From an uncultured Clostridium sp. (lineage in GTDB: Bacteria > Bacillota > Clostridia > Lachnospirales > Lachnospiraceae), in assembly GCA_900555045.1 (NCBI GenBank), contig USJW01000047.1:1-33149 (forward strand): a stretch of DNA of 33,149 nucleotides, written 5' to 3'. Shown piece after piece: positions 15,773 to 23,859 of this stretch. Both the position numbers and the translations under genes were made by a program. The first letter of the stretch is position 1. Every line of letters begins with the position of its first letter. The notes beneath the pieces are model-generated. The model ran no database searches. It was not told where the DNA came from and worked only from the letters and a program-made list of their open reading frames with translations.

Positions 15773-16524
15773 ACAGCTACAAGATGATCCGTCAGCAGAT
15801 CATAGACGATATCGAGCGCGGCGTCTACGAGCCGGGGGACACGATCCCCAAGCAGATGGAGTTTGCCGAGCGCTACGGCGTCAGCCGCGGCACGGTGCGC
15901 AAGGCGGTGGACGACCTGATCCGCAGAGGTGTGCTGATCACCACAAAGGGAAAGGGGACCGTGGTGGCGGACTACAATTCCGGCGTGAAAGACCAGTTCA
16001 GACCCTGGTCCTTCAGTGAGTCCAAGCGGGTTGACAAGCGCACGCTGGAGTCCAAGACCATCGAGATCCGGCAGATTCCGGCGGAGCCGTGGCTGGCCAA
16101 GCAGCTGCGCATAAGCGTCGGCGCGCCGGTGGTCAACATCAAGCGCGTCCGGATCCTGGACGGAATCCCGGAGAACTACCAGTGCTCCTACATCAGCCAG
16201 GCGAAGATCGCAGGCGTGAACCTGGAGGCGGTGGATTTGGAGCACAGCTCCCTGTTCGGCGCCATCGGCGAGGCGACGGGACTGTACGCCATGATGAAAA
16301 ACGAGGAGGTCCGCGCGGTTCGCTGCCCGGATTATGTGGCCGCGGAGCTGCAGATGCAGGCCAACGACCCGGTGCTCCTGATCATGCGAACCGTGTACAG
16401 CCAGGACAACCTTCCGCTGGAGTACTGCGAGGACTACGAGTGCACGGATGTGAAGGGCTTAATGATCACCACACACAGGCGCTTGGAAGCGGGCGGCATG
16501 GCGGAGGAGAGCTATGAGGAGTGA
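15757..16524 (+). CDS. GntR-family (HutC/UTRA) transcriptional regulator
   Basis: This 255-residue regulator has an N-terminal GntR winged helix (about 8-75, with GVYEPGDTIPKQMEFAERYG and SRGTVRKAVDDL) and a C-terminal UTRA ligand domain (about 90-250). Its ATG lies inside the 3' end of the phosphorylase gene, so the two are coupled. Being inside the operon, it very likely controls it, probably as a repressor relieved by a sugar or sugar phosphate. The AGTGCCATA repeats around the promoter at 13255 are the best candidate sites. Confidence 0.92.
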   Translation: MQEHIDSYKMIRQQIIDDIERGVYEPGDTIPKQMEFAERYGVSRGTVRKAVDDLIRRGVLITTKGKGTVVADYNSGVKDQFRPWSFSESKRVDKRTLESKTIEIRQIPAEPWLAKQLRISVGAPVVNIKRVRILDGIPENYQCSYISQAKIAGVNLEAVDLEHSSLFGAIGEATGLYAMMKNEEVRAVRCPDYVAAELQMQANDPVLLIMRTVYSQDNLPLEYCEDYECTDVKGLMITTHRRLEAGGMAEESYEE

Positions 16525-17350
16525 AGGGAAGCCGAGACTGGTCGTGAGCGACGTGGACGGAACCCTGTTTGACCGGAAGGACACCGTCACGGAGGGACTG
16601 GAGCGCCTGAAATCGCTGATCGGTTCCTGCGAGATACCGTTCACGCTGGCCTCCGGGCGCTGCTACGCCGGCCTCTCCTGGCTGGTAGAGTACCTGGACA
16701 TAAAGCTGCCGGTGATTGTGAACAACGGGACGGGCATCATGGAACAGGGAAGGCTTCTGTGGAGCGCCAGGATCCGCCCGGAGAATCTGCGGGAGGCGGT
16801 TAGGTTCGCGGATTCCTGCGGGATGTTCGTCTCCCTCTGCGACGCGGTGGAGGAGAAGGTCTACCGCCACAATGCGTATGTCCAGTCTTACATCGACCGC
16901 TTTGGAAAGAGCTATTCGTACCTGCTTCCCCCGGACGGGGAGCTGTCCTGCGAGGCGTGGAACCGGATGGACATACAGAAGCTGTTGGTGATTGATCCCC
17001 AAAGCCCCGGCCGCATCGACCAGGTGATCGGGCGGCTGGGCGGCGGAAGCGAGGCGCTCTCCATCGTGCGCTACGACAGCCGCTCGATGGACGTGATGCC
17101 GGGCGGGTGCAGCAAGATGGCCGGTGTCAAACGGCTGGCAGCACTGCTTGGAATCGACCCGGCGGATATCATGGCGGTGGGCGACAATGAGAACGACATC
17201 GGGATGCTCGATCTCGTGGGAACGGCGGTGGCCGTGCAGAATGCCACGGATGGGCTCAAACCGCATGCGGACCTCGTGTGCAAGGGGGAATGCGCGGCCG
17301 GGGTGGCGGAAGCGGTGGAGACATACTTTGTGAACCGCGCCAAGGTCTGA
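16514..17350 (+). CDS. HAD-superfamily (Cof-type) phosphatase, second copy
   Basis: This 278-residue HAD-IIB phosphatase has SDVDGTLFD (Asp13 nucleophile, Asp15), LASGR, and AVGDNENDIGMLD as motifs I, II and IV. It is clearly homologous along its length to the HAD protein at 14215 (shared VDGT, NNGT/CNGT, GCSKMAGVKRL against GCTKASGVRRL), suggesting an old duplication with changed specificity. Its start overlaps the GntR stop by 11 bases. Substrate unknown. Confidence 0.88.
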   Translation: MRSEGKPRLVVSDVDGTLFDRKDTVTEGLERLKSLIGSCEIPFTLASGRCYAGLSWLVEYLDIKLPVIVNNGTGIMEQGRLLWSARIRPENLREAVRFADSCGMFVSLCDAVEEKVYRHNAYVQSYIDRFGKSYSYLLPPDGELSCEAWNRMDIQKLLVIDPQSPGRIDQVIGRLGGGSEALSIVRYDSRSMDVMPGGCSKMAGVKRLAALLGIDPADIMAVGDNENDIGMLDLVGTAVAVQNATDGLKPHADLVCKGECAAGVAEAVETYFVNRAKV

Positions 17351-17362
17351 CCAGGAGGGATT

Positions 17363-18232
17363 ATGAAAAGAAGGGTTAATTTCAGGCGGACGTTGGAGCC
17401 CTACCTGTGGCTTATGCCCAGCCTGCTGTTGTTTGGAGTGTTTACATTTTATCCGTTTGTGGAGACAATCACAAAAAGCTTTTTTATCCTGGATTCCAGG
17501 GGATCGATTCTGGAGTTTGTGGGGTTTGAGAACTACCGGCGCATATTGACGGACGAGAGCTTCTTAAAGGCGGTGCGAAACACGCTGCTCTATGTGCTCA
17601 TGACGGTTCCCGTGTCCAAGGTCCTGGGATTCCTGTTAGCGATCGCGGCAAATAAACGGAGAAAGCTCTCTCCCTTTTACGAGACGGCCTTTTCACTGCC
17701 CATGGCAATCGCCTCCTCAGTCATCGCGATGATTTTCCAGCTGCTCTATGTGCCCTCCCTGGGGCTCATCAACACCACCCTCGGCTTAAAGATCCAGTGG
17801 CTGAACAACCCAAAGATTGCGCTGTTGTCCATCGCGGTTGTGCAGATCTGGCTGTCCACGGGGTACGCGTTTTTGTTCATGCTCTCGGCCGTGAGAAGCG
17901 TGTCCGACGACATCATTGAGAGCGCCGAGCTGGAGGGAGCGGGGATTTGGCAGAAGATCGTCAACATCTACATTCCGCTGACGTCCCCGACCATGTTTTA
18001 CCTGGTGTGCTCGGACATCGCCTTCATGATGATGTCCATGGGTCTCATCAACATCCTGACCCAGGGCGGTCCGCAGAATTCCACCATCACTGTCATCTAC
18101 TACGTATTCCGGCAGTTTTCCGGTTCGGGCAACTACACCATGGCCAATCCCGCAGCGGTGATCGCGTTCTGCATGACCTTTATCGCCACGGGAGTCAGCT
18201 TCCTGTGGGAGAAAAAGGGGGTGCATTACTGA
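17363..18232 (+). CDS. ABC transporter permease, MalF type (second system)
   Basis: This 289-residue inner-membrane protein has about six spans and the EAA loop IIESAELEGAGIWQKIVNIYIPL near residue 185. It is the first permease of a second CUT1-type importer, separate from the one at 1481. AGGAGGG lies just before the ATG. Its stop overlaps the start of the next permease by one base (ATGA arrangement). As with the first system, no ATPase gene is present. Confidence 0.93.
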   Translation: MKRRVNFRRTLEPYLWLMPSLLLFGVFTFYPFVETITKSFFILDSRGSILEFVGFENYRRILTDESFLKAVRNTLLYVLMTVPVSKVLGFLLAIAANKRRKLSPFYETAFSLPMAIASSVIAMIFQLLYVPSLGLINTTLGLKIQWLNNPKIALLSIAVVQIWLSTGYAFLFMLSAVRSVSDDIIESAELEGAGIWQKIVNIYIPLTSPTMFYLVCSDIAFMMMSMGLINILTQGGPQNSTITVIYYVFRQFSGSGNYTMANPAAVIAFCMTFIATGVSFLWEKKGVHY

Positions 18233-19062
18233 TGAAATCTAAGCGCAAAGTCAGAAATGAGTGTTTGATCCAGGTCTTTTGCGTCCTTTTGGGGCTCATC
18301 GTCCTGTTCCCGATCCTGTACGCCCTGTCGGTGTCGTTCATGGAGAACCGGGACATCCTGTCCAGAACCCCACGCTTCCTGCCCAGGAAGATCACCCTGG
18401 ACAACTACAAGACCGCACTGTTTTCCACCCTGCTTCCCAGGTATATCTTAAACTCGTTCGTGGTGGCCACGGTGTGCGGTGTCAGCCGTATCATCTTCGG
18501 CTCCATGGCGGCCTACGCGTTCGCATTTTACGAATTTAAGGGAAAGTCGCTGCTGTTTTCACTGACCCTGGCGACCATGATGATCCCGGTGGATGTGCTG
18601 ATGATCTCCAACTACACCACCATATCAAAGCTGGGGCTCATGAACACGTATCTGGCCGTCTGCGTCGTGTTCCTGGTGAACGGAAACAATATCTTTCTGA
18701 TGAGACAGCAGTTTTTGTCCTTCGCCAAGAGCATCCGCGAGGCGGCGTACGTGGACGGCTGCGGGAGCGTGCAGTTTTTCGTGTCGATCCTGCTCCCCAT
18801 CAACCGCCCAATCATCACCACCGTGTTCATCTCCTCCTTTGTGGGGGTGTGGAACCAGTACGTGTGGCCGATGATCGTCACCAACCGGGATGAGAAGCGC
18901 ACCGTGCAGGTGGGAATCACAATGCTGAAGAACTGGGATTCCATGGTGTTCGGCCCGGTGATGGCGGGGGTCATCATCGCGCTGATCCCGACGATTTTTA
19001 TCATTGTATTTTTCCAGAAGAAGATAGTGGCAGGCATGATGTCAGGCGCTGTCAAAGAATAA
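18232..19062 (+). CDS. ABC transporter permease, MalG type (second system)
   Basis: This 276-residue protein starts at the ATG in the ATGA overlap with the preceding permease gene; a much longer in-frame extension upstream runs inside that gene and is not real. It has about six membrane spans and the motif IREAAYVDGCGSVQFFVSILLP in the EAA loop. The C-terminus AGMMSGAVKE matches the family ending. It pairs with the permease before it and the binding protein after it. Confidence 0.93.
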   Translation: MKSKRKVRNECLIQVFCVLLGLIVLFPILYALSVSFMENRDILSRTPRFLPRKITLDNYKTALFSTLLPRYILNSFVVATVCGVSRIIFGSMAAYAFAFYEFKGKSLLFSLTLATMMIPVDVLMISNYTTISKLGLMNTYLAVCVVFLVNGNNIFLMRQQFLSFAKSIREAAYVDGCGSVQFFVSILLPINRPIITTVFISSFVGVWNQYVWPMIVTNRDEKRTVQVGITMLKNWDSMVFGPVMAGVIIALIPTIFIIVFFQKKIVAGMMSGAVKE

Positions 19063-19083
19063 AAGAGGAGAGAGGGTAAGGAA

Positions 19084-20496
19084 ATGAGAAAGTTGAAGAA
19101 AGTAACAGCAGTTCTGCTGAGCGTAGGCATGGCGCTCTCCATGGCCGCGTGCGGCGCGAAGGAACCGGAAAAAACGACCCAGGCCCAGGCTGCGGAGGGG
19201 ACAAAGGAAGCGGCAAATGAATCGGCAGGGGATGCCTCCGGGGAGATCACGGAGATCACCTTCTGGCACTCCATGGATACCAGCTACGGGGAGACGTTAG
19301 AGGGCCAGATCAACCATTTTAACGAGACCATCGGTGCGGAGAAAAAGATCAAGGTGACGCCCGTGTTCCAGAGCTACCCCGGAACGGACGCCCTGACCGC
19401 GGCCATGAGCTCCGACGATGTGGCCAACATGCCGGATGTGATTCAGCTCTACAGCGAGAGCGTGAGCCTGGTGCGCGACTACGAGCGCCTGGTGTGGGCG
19501 GAGGACAAGATCGGACAGCCGGAGGCGTCCGTCAAGAAGGAGGATCTGATCCCCAACGTGCGCGATTCCTTCACCATCGACAACCGGCTGATCGGAATGC
19601 CCTACAATATCGCCTGCTACCTGCTCTACTACAACCAGGATCAGCTGGAGGCCGCCGGCTTCACCGAGCCGCCGAAAACCGTGTCCGAGATGGCCGGGAT
19701 GCTGCCGGCGCTGGTTGAGAAGACCGACGCGGACTTTGGCTTAAACGTGCGGATCAACATGAACGAGATGCTCAACTTCGTGGAGACCCAGGGCGCGGAG
19801 GGCAGCCTGTTCGGGGACGGCGAGAACGGACACGCCGGATTCATGACCAAGCTGCAGTGTGTGGACGACGGGACCTTAAAGGCATACATCGACGCCTGGG
19901 GCCAGGTGATCGACACCGGTTGCTACAAGGCGGTCAGAGACAGCATCAACGAGGAGTTCGCAAGCGGCCTTCACTCCATGGTGATCATGTCCTCCTCCCG
20001 CTTAAAGACCATCGACAACCTGGTGGGCGATGGCTTCAAGTGGGGCGTGGCTCCGGTTCCCACCGTGAACGCGGGCGATCCCGCAGCTTCCTTCCCCACC
20101 GGCTCCGGCCTGTTCATGCTGGACAGAGGCGACGCCAAGAAGGTGGACGCGGCCTGGGAGTTCGTGCAGTACATGTCCTCCCCTGAGGTTCAGGTTCAGT
20201 GGCTTGAGACCACCGGTTATGTGCCGGTCAACCAGAAGGCCCTGGAGACCCCGGAGTACAAGTCCCAGGTGGAAGCCAGCCCGAGAATGGGCGTGCCCTA
20301 CGATGTGTTGATCAACTCCCCCAAGAGGGTGACCAGCCCCTTCGTGCCCAACTACAAGGAGTTAGACACACTGATCAAGGACACCATGATTTCCTACGCC
20401 AACAAGGAGATTGACGCGGACGGCGCCTACACGGCCATTGTGGACGGGGCGGCGAAGATCTTTGAGGAGTATTACCGGTCGAATCCGATTCAATAA
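19084..20496 (+). CDS. ABC transporter substrate-binding lipoprotein (second system)
   Basis: This is a family 1 extracellular solute-binding protein of 470 residues. The lipobox is MAAC with Cys23, followed by an Ala/Glu/Thr-rich linker to about residue 55 and then the binding domain (EITFWHSMDTSYGETLEGQ). It is the last gene of the operon, after its two permeases. Its gene partners (nucleoside phosphorylase family enzyme, phosphatases, isomerase) suggest the ligand is a sugar, sugar phosphate or nucleoside-like glycoside, which cannot be settled from the sequence. Confidence 0.93.
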   Translation: MRKLKKVTAVLLSVGMALSMAACGAKEPEKTTQAQAAEGTKEAANESAGDASGEITEITFWHSMDTSYGETLEGQINHFNETIGAEKKIKVTPVFQSYPGTDALTAAMSSDDVANMPDVIQLYSESVSLVRDYERLVWAEDKIGQPEASVKKEDLIPNVRDSFTIDNRLIGMPYNIACYLLYYNQDQLEAAGFTEPPKTVSEMAGMLPALVEKTDADFGLNVRINMNEMLNFVETQGAEGSLFGDGENGHAGFMTKLQCVDDGTLKAYIDAWGQVIDTGCYKAVRDSINEEFASGLHSMVIMSSSRLKTIDNLVGDGFKWGVAPVPTVNAGDPAASFPTGSGLFMLDRGDAKKVDAAWEFVQYMSSPEVQVQWLETTGYVPVNQKALETPEYKSQVEASPRMGVPYDVLINSPKRVTSPFVPNYKELDTLIKDTMISYANKEIDADGAYTAIVDGAAKIFEEYYRSNPIQ

Positions 20497-20504
20497 GTTT
20501 GCAG

Positions 20505-20553
20505 CAACAAGCGGCCCGCTTCAGGGGATAGAACTGAGGCGGGCCGCTTGTTG
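20505..20553. terminator. Long hairpin after the second ABC operon
   Basis: CAACAAGCGGCCCGC (20505-20519) pairs perfectly with its complement at 20539-20553, a 15-bp stem with a loop that can pair further (TCAG/CTGA). It starts nine bases after the stop. There is no T-run, so it may be a Rho-type or mRNA-end hairpin and not a classical intrinsic terminator. Confidence 0.65.
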
Positions 20554-20571
20554 ATTAAAAAGATGAATTCA

Positions 20572-20585
20572 GTGCAAATTTGCAC
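20572..20585. promoter_or_regulatory. Palindrome before the tRNA cluster
   Basis: GTGCAAATTTGCAC is a perfect 14-bp palindrome 36 bases before the first tRNA. Its right half TTGCAC could serve as a -35, with GATACT (20601-20606) as -10 at 15-bp spacing, so it may overlap the tRNA promoter. Confidence 0.4.
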
Positions 20586-20620
20586 ACCTCTCCGTGCTAT
20601 GATACTGCTATAAGAGATAC

Positions 20621-20705
20621 GGAGACGTACCCAAATGGCTTAAGGGAGCGGTCCTGAAAACCGCCAGGCCGTCAAGGCGTCTGGGTTCGAATCCCAGCGT
20701 CTCCG
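20621..20705 (+). tRNA. tRNA-Ser (TGA)
   Basis: The acceptor arm GGAGACG/CGTCTCC closes an 85-nt cloverleaf with a long class II variable arm. The anticodon arm is GCGGT-CCTGAAA-ACCGC, giving anticodon TGA, and the T arm is CTGGG-TTCGAAT-CCCAG. CCA is not encoded. Confidence 0.95.
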
Positions 20706-20717
20706 CTCTATACAAAC

Positions 20718-20801
20718 GGAGGGATATACCGTAACTGGCAGCGGGCCAGACTGTAAATCTGGTGCCTTCGGGCTCTGACGGTTCAAGTCCGTCTCCCTCC
20801 A
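20718..20801 (+). tRNA. tRNA-Tyr (GTA)
   Basis: The acceptor arm GGAGGGA/TCCCTCC closes an 84-nt class II tRNA. The anticodon arm CCAGA-CTGTAAA-TCTGG gives GTA. It lies 12 bases after tRNA-Ser and is probably on the same transcript. Confidence 0.95.
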
Positions 20802-20805
20802 CTGG

Positions 20806-20893
20806 GCAAATGTGGCAGAGCGGTCGAATGCGGCTCCCCGCTAAGGAGTTGGCCGGTTTTCCCGGCCCGGAGGTTCGAATCCTTCCATTTGCG
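20806..20893 (+). tRNA. tRNA-Ser (GCT)
   Basis: The acceptor arm GCAAATG/CATTTGC closes an 88-nt class II tRNA with a long variable arm. The anticodon arm CTCC-CCGCTAA-GGAG gives GCT. Only four bases separate it from tRNA-Tyr. Confidence 0.93.
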
Positions 20894-20894
20894 C

Positions 20895-20924
20895 TTGACA
20901 GAACCAAGCGGTTCTGCCTATACT
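20895..20924 (+). promoter_or_regulatory. Promoter with built-in inverted repeat
   Basis: TTGACA (20895-20900) and TATACT (20919-20924) are 18 bases apart. The spacer holds a perfect 7-bp inverted repeat, CAGAACC (20899-20905) and GGTTCTG (20910-20916), placed where a repressor would block polymerase. It begins one base after tRNA-Ser(GCT) and drives the small gene at 20960. Confidence 0.75.
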
Positions 20925-20959
20925 GAAGTCAGGAAATGTAAAAGGAAAGGGCAAGAGTC

Positions 20960-21106
20960 ATGGCAGACAGAATGTTTTTCACAGCATCATCGAGTTATGG
21001 ACAGTCCGGTGTCAGCAGTTATGAGTCCAGTTTTCAGGCGGAGTCATACGATGGCAGCGGACGTATCTGCGTAACTTTAAACAGGAACTGCCGGAACGCC
21101 TATTAA
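20960..21106 (+). CDS. Small protein of 48 residues, unknown function
   Basis: A short reading frame begins MADRMFFTASSSYGQSG and ends NRNCRNAY. It is Ser/Tyr-rich, soluble, with two cysteines and no membrane segment. AAAGGAAAGG (20941-20950) lies nine bases before the ATG. It has its own promoter (20895-20924) and its own strong terminator (21122-21146), so it is a complete one-gene unit. I recognise no family. An overlapping frame at 20889-21074 would start before the -10 and is less likely. The transcript might also act as an RNA. Confidence 0.6.
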   Translation: MADRMFFTASSSYGQSGVSSYESSFQAESYDGSGRICVTLNRNCRNAY

Positions 21107-21121
21107 ACAGACAGAGGAGAC

Positions 21122-21146
21122 AAAAGGCCCCGGCGGGGCCTTTTTT
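21122..21146 (+). terminator. Terminator of the 48-residue gene
   Basis: AAAAGGCCCC-GGC-GGGGCCTTTTTT is a compact perfect hairpin with a T-run, 15 bases after the stop of the small gene. Confidence 0.93.
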
Positions 21147-21173
21147 GGTGCTGAAAGAGAGGTTTTAAATATC

Positions 21174-21452
21174 ATGCAGCCGACCATGTTTCCTTTGATG
21201 ATTATCGACATACTGGAGAACCATGCGACCAGGGAGCACCCGCTGACGGTCACCGAGATCACGGAGCGGATCAACCGGGAGTTCGCCCCCTTCGCGATGG
21301 AGAAAGAAAAAATGATCAACCGCACCACGGTCATGCGGATCCTGGACACCCTGGAGTTCTGGACGGACGGCAATCTGTTCAATTTCCGGGTGGTCCAGTG
21401 CGGCACGGACACGAGAAAGCGGTTTTGTCTGGAGAAAAAGAGGACGGCGTGA
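21174..21452 (+). CDS. Standalone winged-helix domain protein
   Basis: This 92-residue protein resembles the DNA-binding N-terminal part of WYL-type regulators in Clostridia: a helix (MIIDILENHA), then HPLTVTEITERINREF and INRTTVMRILDTLEF as a likely helix-turn-helix, then a short wing. The WYL sensor domain is missing. AGAGAGG lies 11 bases before the ATG. Its stop is two bases from that of the opposing AI-2E gene, so it was not simply cut off by a visible insertion. Function as a small DNA-binding regulator is inferred. Confidence 0.6.
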   Translation: MQPTMFPLMIIDILENHATREHPLTVTEITERINREFAPFAMEKEKMINRTTVMRILDTLEFWTDGNLFNFRVVQCGTDTRKRFCLEKKRTA

Positions 21453-21454
21453 GG

Positions 21455-22564
21455 TCATTTGCTCAGCCGCCTCTGGCTTTTCTCATCCCCCCGCCCGTTC
21501 AGGCGGATCGTCCCATTTTCAACCAGATGCCGCAGCAGCGACAGCCCGATCGGGAAGCCGAACAGCCCCAGGACGCCGAACACCTGCATCCCCACAAACA
21601 TGCTGACCAGCGTGACCAGGGGGTGGAGGCCGATCTGGCTGCCCACGATTTTGGGCTCCAGAATATTCCGGATCACAGTGATGAACAAATAGACCGCCAA
21701 CAGCCCCAGGGCCAGCGTGTAATCCCCCTTAAGCGCGGTGAGCACCGTCCATGGGATCATGATCCCGCCGGTTCCCAAAACCGGAAGAATGTCAAACAGC
21801 GAGATCAAGAGGGCGATGAGCAGAGCGCGCTTCACCCCGATGACGGTCAGGCCGATGGACAGCTCCACAAAGGTGATGGACATGATCAGGGCGTAGGAGC
21901 GGATGCACACGAACAGGGTGCCCACGATGTACTCCTTCACCTGGAGCACCACGCGCCGCCGCCCCTCGCTCAGCTGCGACAGGCAGAAGCCGGTGAGCAG
22001 GTCATAATCCGCCGCGATAAAGAAGGCGGAGATGACGGTGAGCAACAGCTTGAGAAAGCTGCCCGGAAGCGAGGAGGCGAGGCCTGAGAGGGAGCCCATG
22101 GCCCCGATGGACAGGTTTGACACCATCTGCCCGGCGGACTGCACGAACTGGCTCTCCAGCTCCTCAAAGCCGGAGAGCAGCGGCAGATCGATGCGCATCA
22201 AAAGCTGCTCTAACTGGTCAAAGCTCTCCACAAACGCCGGTTCCACATAGCGCGTGTAAATTTCCGGCAGGTTTCCCACCAGGATCCGGGCGGAGGAGAA
22301 GGCCTGGATGCCGAGCAGGGTGAACAGAAGCCCGATGGTGCAGAAGAACAGCAGCACCATCAGGATGGCCGTCGCCTTCCTGTGAAGATGCGTTTTTGCC
22401 GAAACGTACTCGATGGGGCCACGCAGCAAAAAAGCGATCAGAAAGGCGGTTACAAACGGGGAAAACATGGGCAGCACATACTTGATTGCCAGGAATGCGC
22501 CCAGCAAAAAAATGGAAAAATATAGGAAGTTAATCACAAATGCGCGTCTTTTTTCGATGTTCAA
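21455..22564 (-). CDS. AI-2E family transporter (PF01594-like membrane protein)
   Basis: This 369-residue integral membrane protein has about seven to eight spans, a central soluble stretch (about 80-180) and the conserved FDILPVLGTGGIMIPWTVL motif of the AI-2E/YtvI/TqsA family. Members export autoinducer-2 or act as ion antiporters; the family name is not proof of substrate. The start is a TTG with GGAGGG eight bases upstream. A strong promoter lies before it at 22590-22619. Confidence 0.9.
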   Translation of the reverse strand: MNIEKRRAFVINFLYFSIFLLGAFLAIKYVLPMFSPFVTAFLIAFLLRGPIEYVSAKTHLHRKATAILMVLLFFCTIGLLFTLLGIQAFSSARILVGNLPEIYTRYVEPAFVESFDQLEQLLMRIDLPLLSGFEELESQFVQSAGQMVSNLSIGAMGSLSGLASSLPGSFLKLLLTVISAFFIAADYDLLTGFCLSQLSEGRRRVVLQVKEYIVGTLFVCIRSYALIMSITFVELSIGLTVIGVKRALLIALLISLFDILPVLGTGGIMIPWTVLTALKGDYTLALGLLAVYLFITVIRNILEPKIVGSQIGLHPLVTLVSMFVGMQVFGVLGLFGFPIGLSLLRHLVENGTIRLNGRGDEKSQRRLSK

Positions 22565-22589
22565 AAATCATCCCTCCATGAATGGCACC

Positions 22590-22619
22590 ATTATAGGGGA
22601 GCGCACCCTCATGTGTCAA
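22590..22619 (-). promoter_or_regulatory. Promoter of the AI-2E family gene
   Basis: On the minus strand TTGACA (22619-22614) and TATAAT (22595-22590) match the consensus fully with an 18-base spacer, 26 bases before the TTG start. Confidence 0.85.
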
Positions 22620-22774
22620 TCGGGAAACCGCAATATTAACATGAATTTAATGAAGCGCCCTGGAAATCAATAACAAAACCGTAAGAAAATCGATGCCCGG
22701 CGGACGGAAAAAACATGGTACAATAGGAGACATATGAGGCGGCGCGGGAGAAAAAATGCCGCCCGGAGGTGAAC

Positions 22775-23470
22775 ATGGCTCTGTATGCGATCGGGGATCT
22801 GCATCTGTCGTTTGCAGTCGACAAGCCGATGGATGTGTTTGGAAGCGAGTGGAAGAATCACGTCAGACGGCTGGAGAAAAATTGGAGAAAATGCGTGTCC
22901 GAGGAGGACACGGTGGTGGTCACGGGGGATCACTCCTGGGGCAGAAATATGGAGGAGTGCAGGGAGGATTTAGAGTTTATCGCAGGGCTTCCCGGACGGA
23001 AAATCCTGCTTCGCGGAAACCACGACATGTTCTGGGACGCGAAGAAGACCGTCCCGTTAAACGAGCAGTACGCGGGGCGCCTGTCCTTCCTGCAGAACAA
23101 TTACTTTGCCTATGAGGATGTGGCGCTCGTGGGCACGAAGGGCTACTGCTACGAGGGCAAGGACACGCCTGAACACTTTGAAAAGCTGGTCTCCCGGGAA
23201 CTTATGCGGCTGCGGATTTCCTTTGAGCTGGCCCGGGCGGACGGCTACAAGCGTTTTTTGATGTTTCTCCACTATCCGCCCACAAGCATCGGGGAGATGG
23301 AGAGCGCTTTCACCGCCATGGCGGGCGAATACGGCGCCGAGCAGGTGATCTACTCCCACTGTCATGGCGCCGCCCGGTATGACGACAGCTTCCACGGGGA
23401 GGTGGACGGGATTTTTTACCGCCTGGTGTCGTCCGACTATCTGAAATTCAAACCGGAACGGATTCTTTAA
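22775..23470 (+). CDS. Calcineurin-like metallophosphoesterase
   Basis: This 231-residue protein has the metal-binding motifs of the metallophosphoesterase fold: GDLHLSF near residue 7, GDHSWG near 50, RGNHDMFWD near 77, FLHYPPT near 165 and YSHCHGA near 190. It is cytoplasmic with no signal peptide. The ATG at 22775 follows GGAGGTG; a GTG two codons earlier overlaps that site. A hairpin GGCGGC/GCCGCC sits just upstream of the ribosome binding site, and TACAAT at 22719 may be a -10. Its physiological substrate is unknown. Confidence 0.87.
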   Translation: MALYAIGDLHLSFAVDKPMDVFGSEWKNHVRRLEKNWRKCVSEEDTVVVTGDHSWGRNMEECREDLEFIAGLPGRKILLRGNHDMFWDAKKTVPLNEQYAGRLSFLQNNYFAYEDVALVGTKGYCYEGKDTPEHFEKLVSRELMRLRISFELARADGYKRFLMFLHYPPTSIGEMESAFTAMAGEYGAEQVIYSHCHGAARYDDSFHGEVDGIFYRLVSSDYLKFKPERIL

Positions 23471-23482
23471 AGGAGGTTTATT

Positions 23483-23842
23483 ATGGGCTGTCTTGGAAAT
23501 TTACTTTGGTTTATCTGCGGCGGGGCCATCAGCGGCTTGAGCTGGTGCCTGGCGGGCTGTCTGTGGTGTATCACAATCGTGGGAATCCCGGTGGGACTGC
23601 AGTGCTTTAAGCTGGCGTCGCTGAGCTTTTTCCCCTTTGGCAAGGAGGTGCGCTACGGCGGAGGCACGGTGTCCTTCCTGGTCAATGTGATCTGGATTTT
23701 GGTGTCCGGCCTGCCGTTGGCGTTAGAGCATCTGGCATGGGGCCTGCTTTTGTGCATCACGGTCATCGGAATCCCGTTCGGACTTCAACAGTTTAAGCTG
23801 GCAAAGCTGGCGCTGATGCCGTTTGGGGCGGAGGTGTACTGA
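23483..23842 (+). CDS. YccF-domain inner membrane protein
   Basis: This 119-residue protein holds two copies of the YccF motif, each a hydrophobic stretch ending in TIVGIPVGLQCFKLASL and TVIGIPFGLQQFKLAKL with a following PFG. Up to four membrane segments are likely. AAAGGAGG precedes the ATG, and the gene follows the phosphoesterase by 12 bases, so they are probably co-transcribed. The role of YccF proteins is not known. Confidence 0.9.
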   Translation: MGCLGNLLWFICGGAISGLSWCLAGCLWCITIVGIPVGLQCFKLASLSFFPFGKEVRYGGGTVSFLVNVIWILVSGLPLALEHLAWGLLLCITVIGIPFGLQQFKLAKLALMPFGAEVY

Positions 23843-23859
23843 CAGATTGGCCCGGAACA

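Noticed and set aside
20608..20907. 99-residue ORF on the minus strand
   Set aside because: It lies antisense across three tRNA genes; this is a well-known false gene pattern.
20899..20916. LexA (SOS) box
   Set aside because: The GAAC and GTTC halves are six bases apart; the Firmicutes SOS box has four between them.
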